Shown here one piece after another: positions 7,251-11,248 of a stretch of 11,248 nucleotides of DNA; position 1 is the stretch's first letter; each line of letters opens with the position of its first letter. This DNA comes from Bacillota bacterium (GTDB taxonomy: Bacteria; Bacillota_I; Bacilli_A; Erysipelotrichales; Erysipelotrichaceae), in assembly GCA_023426935.1 (NCBI GenBank), contig JAEZBR010000011.1:1-11248 (forward strand), in the 5' to 3' direction. The notes beneath the pieces were generated by a model, which made no database searches, had not been told where the DNA came from, and saw only the letters and a program-made list of their open reading frames with translations. Both the position numbers and the translations under genes were made by a program.

Positions 7251-8233
7251 TCTTCGAAAGCCATATTGGCGTAGATGCTTTCCATCCGGCTATCGGGATA
7301 ATTAACATCGAAATACTCTGCGATTGGATCTTTTGCGGCGATATCATTTCGACGTTGAATCCAACGATTGACGGCGATACAGGAAACTAACGAATCCAAC
7401 AATAAGAAGATTGTCATACTCCAAACCAAGACCTTACCGATCTTGTTAGATATTTTTAAGATGAAAACAGCGAGGCGGGGATAGATATGTTTAATCCAGA
7501 TTACGCCTAAGACTCCCCAGAAGACTGAGTATAACAAACAGATTCTTCCATCAAGATTGAAAGGCATCTGTGAATAATCCCAAGAGACTGAACCGATTAA
7601 TAATTCTTGGAAAAACGAACAGAGATATTCCAACACACTGCCGACAATCATTCCTCCCAAGAAAGAAATGATGGAGCTGCGATTCCGATACTTATACAAG
7701 GCAGCCGTCAACGCAACGGCACCGACCCCGTATAATAAGTTGAACGGGCCCCAAACTAAGCCCTGCCTACTTTCAATGTAACCGTTCTGAATAACACAAT
7801 ATATTGTTTCAATTACCACCCCGGCAAAACTGCCGATAAATAACAGCAGTAACATTTTATAAATATTATTTCCTCGCGCAAATGAGTGATTGCGTTTTTC
7901 TTCCATGTCAATAACACTGTTGGCCGGAGCCGGACGGAATAAAGAATGTTTCTTCTTAATGCTGCTATTGATATCGTGCATTCTCGCTTCCAGTTCATCA
8001 GCCGCCGCATTATATAGTTGATATTCCCGCCGGTCTTTCACCGAGATCCGTTTATACTCATCCGCGATCTTTTGAATCTTCACAAATTCTTCTTTGCGTT
8101 TATCCGGATCTAACTCGGCGGCTTTGGTAATCTGGTTATAAAGCTGATTAAGTTGTTTTTCCAATTCAAGTCTTTTTTCTTTTTCTTCCGGGGTTTCTGA
8201 GAATTGTTCAGTTTGCGAGTTGATAATTTTCAT
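7247..8233 (-). CDS. PF06541-type membrane protein with N-terminal coiled coil
   Basis: A homologue of the facing gene, 328 residues. It adds a charged, helical and probably coiled-coil N-terminal region of about 120 residues (strongest at 13-90) before the membrane domain. Five membrane segments are seen at about 124-147, 160-180, 188-210, 231-250 and 265-288. The PF06541 marks are GLVWGPFNLLYGVG (158-171), LEYLCSFFQELL, SWDYS (217-221) and FNLDGRICLLYSVFWGVLG (225-243). The usual NRGFLNGP is altered to SRQGLVWGP. A good ribosome binding site (AAGGAG, complement of 8239-8244) lies 5 nt before the start at 8233. The gene converges on the neighbour with a 4-bp overlap of stop codons and diverges from the small gene at 8329. 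Its function is unknown. Confidence 0.85.
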   Translation of the reverse strand: MKIINSQTEQFSETPEEKEKRLELEKQLNQLYNQITKAAELDPDKRKEEFVKIQKIADEYKRISVKDRREYQLYNAAADELEARMHDINSSIKKKHSLFRPAPANSVIDMEEKRNHSFARGNNIYKMLLLLFIGSFAGVVIETIYCVIQNGYIESRQGLVWGPFNLLYGVGAVALTAALYKYRNRSSIISFLGGMIVGSVLEYLCSFFQELLIGSVSWDYSQMPFNLDGRICLLYSVFWGVLGVIWIKHIYPRLAVFILKISNKIGKVLVWSMTIFLLLDSLVSCIAVNRWIQRRNDIAAKDPIAEYFDVNYPDSRMESIYANMAFED

Positions 8234-8252
8234 AAATTCTCCTTACCAAACT

Positions 8253-8261
8253 ATTCTAGCA
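8253..8261 (-). promoter_or_regulatory. Extended -10 promoter for the minus-strand PF06541 gene
   Basis: On the minus strand this reads TGCTAGAAT, an extended -10 element about 20 nt before the start codon. The hexamer 17 bp upstream, TATAAC, is a poor -35 box. A perfect 10-bp palindrome, TAGCATGCTA (8257-8266), overlaps the element and could be an operator between the divergent genes. Confidence 0.45.
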
Positions 8262-8299
8262 TGCTAATAAAACCCGTTATATCCTAAGATTAATGATTG

Positions 8300-8308
8300 T
8301 GTTAAAAT
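8300..8308 (+). promoter_or_regulatory. Extended -10 promoter for the small membrane protein operon
   Basis: TGTTAAAAT is an extended -10 element (TGn plus TAAAAT, 5 of 6 to consensus). No strong -35 is visible. Transcription would start near 8315, just before the ribosome binding site AAGGGG (8319-8324). It lies in the 95-bp gap shared with the divergent PF06541 gene. Confidence 0.45.
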
Positions 8309-8328
8309 TATCTTAATTAAGGGGAAAT

Positions 8329-8547
8329 ATGGGGACCAAATTGCTTCTTTTTGGAATTTTATTCGCAATTATCTTAATTATAGCTGTCGTTCTGGTTATC
8401 TTAGGAATCGTTTATATTGTCAAAAATAACACCGCTAATCAGAAGTCTTCCGGTTATGCTTTACTAGATAAGAATGAGAAAAGCTTGAAAGATCTAATTA
8501 CTAAAAAGAGAAGCGATTCTAAGAACGCTTCTTCATCTAAGAAATAA
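8329..8547 (+). CDS. Small single-span membrane protein, function unknown
   Basis: A 72-residue protein that I do not recognise. One long hydrophobic helix covers about residues 4-32 (LLLFGILF through VYIV). A hydrophilic, strongly basic tail follows, rich in Lys and Ser and ending KNASSSKK. There is no Cys, so no lipoprotein signal. The likely topology is N-out with the basic tail in the cytoplasm. It is supported as a real gene by AAGGGG 4 nt before the ATG, an extended -10 promoter upstream, and tight linkage to the phosphoesterase gene starting 2 nt after its stop. It may anchor or assist that enzyme, or simply supply translational coupling for it. Both are inference from position. Confidence 0.72.
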   Translation: MGTKLLLFGILFAIILIIAVVLVILGIVYIVKNNTANQKSSGYALLDKNEKSLKDLITKKRSDSKNASSSKK

Positions 8548-8549
8548 AT

Positions 8550-9929
8550 ATGAGCCAAATAACTATTCTTCATACTAACGATGTTCACAGTTATTTTGAG
8601 GAGTATGGAAAATTAGTAAGTTCAATGAAACAATATGTTCCTGAAAAGACCTTAGTGTTTGATTCAGGGGATTTTTCAGATTACCGCAGCGTATTAGTCT
8701 CGGGTACTTATGGCTTAGGGGGACTAGAACTACTAAAGTATAATCACACGGACGCCCAAGCAATTGGTAATAATGAATTCTTCGGCGGTCTAGATAATCT
8801 GTTAAAAATGATAAAGAGTGGGTTTCCAATTATATCCACGAATCTGACTTTAGCGGACGGCTCGAAGATTCTGGGGTTAAAAGAGTGTATAGTGATAGAA
8901 AAACAGGGGATTCGTTTTTTAGTAATCGGAACTTCACCATACTTCGGACCCCGACCGGAGAATCAAGTATTTCTGAAGATGGATGGTTTAGCCAGTCATG
9001 ACCCACTAGAAGATCTAGAAAGGATCTTCGATACTTATAAAGGACAGTACGATTACAGTATCTTGCTATCTCATCAGGGATATAAAAATGATTTAGAAAC
9101 CGTTCAACAGTTCAAAAAACTCGATCTTATCTTAGGCGGACATTCCCATACGCTATTAGGTCAACCGGTACTTGTCGGGAAAACTTTGATTGGGCAAAGC
9201 GGATCATTCGGGAAGAATTACTTGAAGTTGGTGTTAGACTTCAATGATAAGCAATTGGAAAGCTCCCAATATAGTATGGAAGAAGGAACCAACATGATCG
9301 ACTCGGGTTTTCAACAAGTTTACAATAATCAGCTAACCAAAGGGCAGGAAGAATACAGTAAAACACTTTATGTTCTTCCTAGTGGATTACCTTTAGATCA
9401 TTATCAGGAATCGAAAGCACCAAATGTTCTCTGCGATGTAATCTATAAAGAATATGGTGGCGATTTGGCTTTAATCAATAACGGTACTTTATCGGCCTCA
9501 ATTCCCCAGATGATATCCAAACATAGTCTACTTGAAGCGGCACCTTCACCTTTGAATCCGACCTTAATCCCTTGGTCGGGCGAGCAAATTTTTGAGGCAT
9601 TGAAATTAAGTTTTAATACCGATTACATTCATCGGGACGGTAAAGGACCGGGTTTTAGAGGAACCTGCATCGGTTCTTTAAGCTTCTCTTATAATGTTCA
9701 GATCAGACTTGACCCGCTAGAAGTGATTATCTCCGGCAAACCCCTTGAATTAAACAAAATCTATCAAGTAATCAGCTGCGATTACTTACAGCGCGGCACT
9801 GCTTATTCAATGTTGAAAGTTGAAGATACTTTATGTACTTTCTATCGCGGTTATTTACGTGACGCCTTGGAAAAAGGTCTTCGGGATCCATTAAATTATC
9901 AAACCTGTCAGATCCTGCGTTATCGCTGA
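8550..9929 (+). CDS. YunD-like bifunctional metallophosphatase/5'-nucleotidase
   Basis: Dimetal phosphoesterase of the UshA/5'-nucleotidase superfamily, 459 residues, predicted to hydrolyse nucleotides or related phosphoesters. The N-terminal metallophosphatase domain (about 3-215) shows HTNDVHS (Asp11, His13), DSGD (Asp41), GNNEF (Asn74), LSHQG (His175) and GGHSHT (His198, His200). The C-terminal 5'-nucleotidase domain (about 285-455) includes DLALINNGTL, PSPLNP and WSGEQIFEAL. There is no signal peptide, so it is probably cytoplasmic, unlike UshA. GNNE in place of GNHE removes the usual catalytic His at residue 75. From memory, Bacillus YunD proteins carry a similar GNNE and a PxPxNP motif, so this is probably a subfamily trait rather than decay. 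No ribosome binding site is visible, and the start lies 2 nt after the small gene, so re-initiation is likely. Confidence 0.87.
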   Translation: MSQITILHTNDVHSYFEEYGKLVSSMKQYVPEKTLVFDSGDFSDYRSVLVSGTYGLGGLELLKYNHTDAQAIGNNEFFGGLDNLLKMIKSGFPIISTNLTLADGSKILGLKECIVIEKQGIRFLVIGTSPYFGPRPENQVFLKMDGLASHDPLEDLERIFDTYKGQYDYSILLSHQGYKNDLETVQQFKKLDLILGGHSHTLLGQPVLVGKTLIGQSGSFGKNYLKLVLDFNDKQLESSQYSMEEGTNMIDSGFQQVYNNQLTKGQEEYSKTLYVLPSGLPLDHYQESKAPNVLCDVIYKEYGGDLALINNGTLSASIPQMISKHSLLEAAPSPLNPTLIPWSGEQIFEALKLSFNTDYIHRDGKGPGFRGTCIGSLSFSYNVQIRLDPLEVIISGKPLELNKIYQVISCDYLQRGTAYSMLKVEDTLCTFYRGYLRDALEKGLRDPLNYQTCQILRYR

Positions 9930-9963
9930 GCGATTTATTAGAAAACACTTGATAAACACATAA

Positions 9964-9981
9964 TTGTCAGAAATATCACAA
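9964..9981. promoter_or_regulatory. Putative Rex (redox-sensing repressor) operator
   Basis: TTGTCAGAAATATCACAA is an 18-bp hyphenated palindrome with TTGT and ACAA arms. It matches the known Rex consensus TTGTKAANNNNTTMACAA at 11 of 14 defined positions, and flanking A and T (9963, 9982) extend the symmetry. It directly abuts the -35 box of gapA. Rex senses the NADH/NAD+ ratio and is known in several Bacillota to control NAD-linked genes including gapA. No rex gene is in the window. Confidence 0.55.
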
Positions 9982-10010
9982 TTGACATTGTTGTCTAAGA
10001 TATTTATAAT
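9982..10010 (+). promoter_or_regulatory. Consensus sigma-A promoter of gapA
   Basis: TTGACA (9982-9987) and TATAAT (10005-10010) are both perfect, with an ideal 17-bp spacer. Transcription should start around 10017. This is the strongest promoter in the window and suits a highly expressed glycolytic gene. Confidence 0.93.
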
Positions 10011-10041
10011 GGTTTTGTCAAAAAAGGAGGATTTTAGACAA
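9991..10041. repeat. Inverted repeat flanking the gapA -10 box and ribosome binding site
   Basis: TTGTCTAA (9991-9998) is the exact reverse complement of TTAGACAA (10034-10041), with centres about 40 bp apart. The match extends inward to 11 positions with one mismatch. The left arm is upstream of the predicted transcription start, so it cannot form an mRNA hairpin from this promoter. A DNA-level role is more likely than an RNA one. Confidence 0.4.
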
Positions 10042-10042
10042 T

Positions 10043-11059
10043 ATGGCTGTTAAAGTAGCGATTAATGGTTTCGGTCGTATCGGTCGTTTGGCTTTCCGTC
10101 AAATGTGGGGTGCTGAAGGTTACGATGTTGTAGCTATCAACGATTTAACTTCACCGGAAATGCTAGCTTATTTATTAAAGTATGATACTGCTCACAGAGC
10201 TTATGCAGGACACGAAGTAAGCTTTACGGAAGATTCCATCGTAGTTGATGGTAAAGCTATTCATATTTATAAGGAACCCGATGCTTCCAAATTACCTTGG
10301 AAGGATTTGGATGTTGATGTTGTTCTTGAGTGCACTGGTTTCTACACCAAGAAAGATAAGGCAATGGCTCATATTACCGCCGGCGCTAAGAAGGTTGTTA
10401 TCTCTGCTCCTGCAGGCAAAGATTTACCGACTATCGTTTACAATGTAAACCACAAATCGATTAAACCGGAAGACAATATTATTTCCGCAGCTTCTTGCAC
10501 GACCAACTGCTTGGCTCCGATGGCAAAGGCTCTGAATGATTATGCTCCGATTCAATCTGGTATCATGGTAACGGTTCACGCCTATACCGGCGATCAGATG
10601 ATTCTTGATGGACCGCAGAGAAAAGGCAACTTACGTCGTTCTAGAGCGGCAGCTGCTAATATCGTTCCGGCTAGTTCCGGTGCGGCAAAAGCAATCGGCT
10701 TAGTTATTCCGGAATTGGATGGCAAGCTGATCGGTGCTGCTCAACGTGTTCCGACCGTAACCGGTTCTACCACGTTATTGATGGCTGTTGTTAAGGGTAA
10801 GGATATCACCGCTGATTCAATCAATGCGGCTATGAAGGCAGCTTCCGATCCGGAAACCTTCAAGTATAACGAGGATCAGATCGTTTCTTCCGATGTTATC
10901 GGTAGCACCTACGGTTCTATCTTCGATTCCACCCAGACGATGGTCTTGAAGCTGAGTGATGATGAATATGAAGTACAGGTTGTTTCTTGGTATGATAACG
11001 AGAACTCCTATACCACTCAGATGGTTAGAACCATTAAGTATTTCGCTTCAGTTAAGTAA
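10043..11059 (+). CDS. gapA: Glyceraldehyde-3-phosphate dehydrogenase (NAD-dependent type)
   Basis: Glycolytic enzyme converting glyceraldehyde-3-phosphate, NAD+ and phosphate to 1,3-bisphosphoglycerate in the cytosol; 338 residues, normal length. The Rossmann start [13 protein letters not shown] and the acidic residue in AINDLT point to NAD rather than NADP. The catalytic motif [12 protein letters not shown] places Cys152, with His179 in [10 protein letters not shown] as its partner. [12 protein letters not shown] and the C-terminal [12 protein letters not shown] are intact. The ribosome binding site AAGGAGG (10024-10030) is strong, though its 12-nt gap to the ATG is longer than usual. The gene is monocistronic, with a perfect promoter before it and a strong terminator after it, and neither pgk nor tpiA follows. 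A Rex-like operator suggests redox control. Confidence 0.98.
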   Translation: MAVKVAINGFGRIGRLAFRQMWGAEGYDVVAINDLTSPEMLAYLLKYDTAHRAYAGHEVSFTEDSIVVDGKAIHIYKEPDASKLPWKDLDVDVVLECTGFYTKKDKAMAHITAGAKKVVISAPAGKDLPTIVYNVNHKSIKPEDNIISAASCTTNCLAPMAKALNDYAPIQSGIMVTVHAYTGDQMILDGPQRKGNLRRSRAAAANIVPASSGAAKAIGLVIPELDGKLIGAAQRVPTVTGSTTLLMAVVKGKDITADSINAAMKAASDPETFKYNEDQIVSSDVIGSTYGSIFDSTQTMVLKLSDDEYEVQVVSWYDNENSYTTQMVRTIKYFASVK

Positions 11060-11074
11060 TTTAACAAAAATCAG

Positions 11075-11113
11075 AATGACGAGTGTGTGATGATGCATGC
11101 TCGTCATTTTTTT
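11075..11113 (+). terminator. Intrinsic terminator after gapA
   Basis: AATGACGAG (11075-11083) pairs perfectly over 9 bp with CTCGTCATT (11100-11108). The stem carries a 16-nt loop, and the T-run spans 11107-11113. It starts 16 nt after the gapA stop. The loop contains the palindrome GCATGC, which could form a small inner fold. Confidence 0.93.
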
Positions 11114-11248
11114 GTGCTAAAACTCAATTTTCAATGAAAGTTCCTCTTCAGTGAAAGTTCCTGTTTTGAAAGGGTAATTTGAAGGGGTCGGGCTACCATT
11201 ATTTGAAAAATGTGGTAATCTAGGTAGTGAAGAAGGCCATTTTGGCCA
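11113..11248. repeat. Repeat-rich non-coding edge, possible insertion-sequence end
   Basis: No gene is visible here. TGAAAGTTCCT occurs at 11135-11145 and 11152-11162, a 17-bp period. Degenerate copies follow: TGAAAG at 11167, TGAAGG at 11180 and TGAAAA at 11203. Further on, CTACC and GGTAG can pair, and GGCCA TTT TGGCC (11235-11247) is an inverted repeat at the window edge. Iterated short repeats inside a TG-starting end are a feature of IS21-family elements, and TGTG at 11113 could be such an end. No transposase is present to prove it. A cis-regulatory leader of the next gene is the alternative. Confidence 0.35.

Noticed and set aside
9922..9934. Small hairpin ATCGC-TGA-GCGAT over the phosphoesterase stop codon as a terminator
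   Set aside because: The stem has only five pairs and is followed by TTATTAG rather than a T-run. It may be chance.
11135..11172. Repeats at the right edge as a CRISPR array
   Set aside because: The repeat is only 11 bp with 6-bp spacers and degenerates quickly; CRISPR repeats are 23 bp or longer with spacers of similar size.

Overview
The window looks like chromosomal DNA of a low-to-moderate GC, Gram-positive-type Bacillota, possibly Erysipelotrichia or Clostridia-like; the sequence does not fix the class. The signs are strong purine-rich ribosome binding sites, consensus or extended -10 promoters, hairpin plus T-run terminators, a lipoprotein solute-binding protein, PF06541 membrane proteins and a YunD-like phosphoesterase. 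I found no tRNA, rRNA, CRISPR array or intact mobile element.

Layout. (1) 1-199: no convincing gene, a short direct repeat and an extended -10 promoter. (2) 200-1792: membrane-anchored cell-wall amidase with Ig-like domains, closed by a terminator at 1855-1888. (3) 1923-6462: a complete branched-chain amino acid type (HAAT family) ABC importer operon in the order livK-livH-livM-livG-livF. It has an unusually clean hairpin after livK and overlapping livM/livG and livG/livF genes. (4) 6495-8233: two homologous PF06541 multi-pass membrane proteins facing each other, with stop codons overlapping inside one TTAA. (5) 8329-9929: a divergent pair, a 72-residue single-span membrane protein followed 2 nt later by a cytoplasmic 5'-nucleotidase-type metallophosphoesterase. 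(6) 10043-11059: glyceraldehyde-3-phosphate dehydrogenase with a perfect consensus promoter and a Rex-like operator abutting its -35 box, then a strong terminator. (7) 11113-11248: non-coding sequence with short iterated repeats that may be the terminal region of an insertion sequence cut by the window edge.

How the genes work together. LivK would capture an amino acid (or a related amide or peptide) at the cell surface. LivH and LivM form the channel, and LivG and LivF drive it with ATP. The amidase remodels peptidoglycan, the phosphoesterase probably salvages nucleotides or related phosphoesters, and GAPDH is central glycolysis. Apart from the liv operon these are neighbours rather than one pathway. 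No obvious new defence or mobile system is present. The parts most worth a second look are the gapA control region, the convergent PF06541 pair, the small gene coupled to the phosphoesterase, and the repeat-rich right edge.
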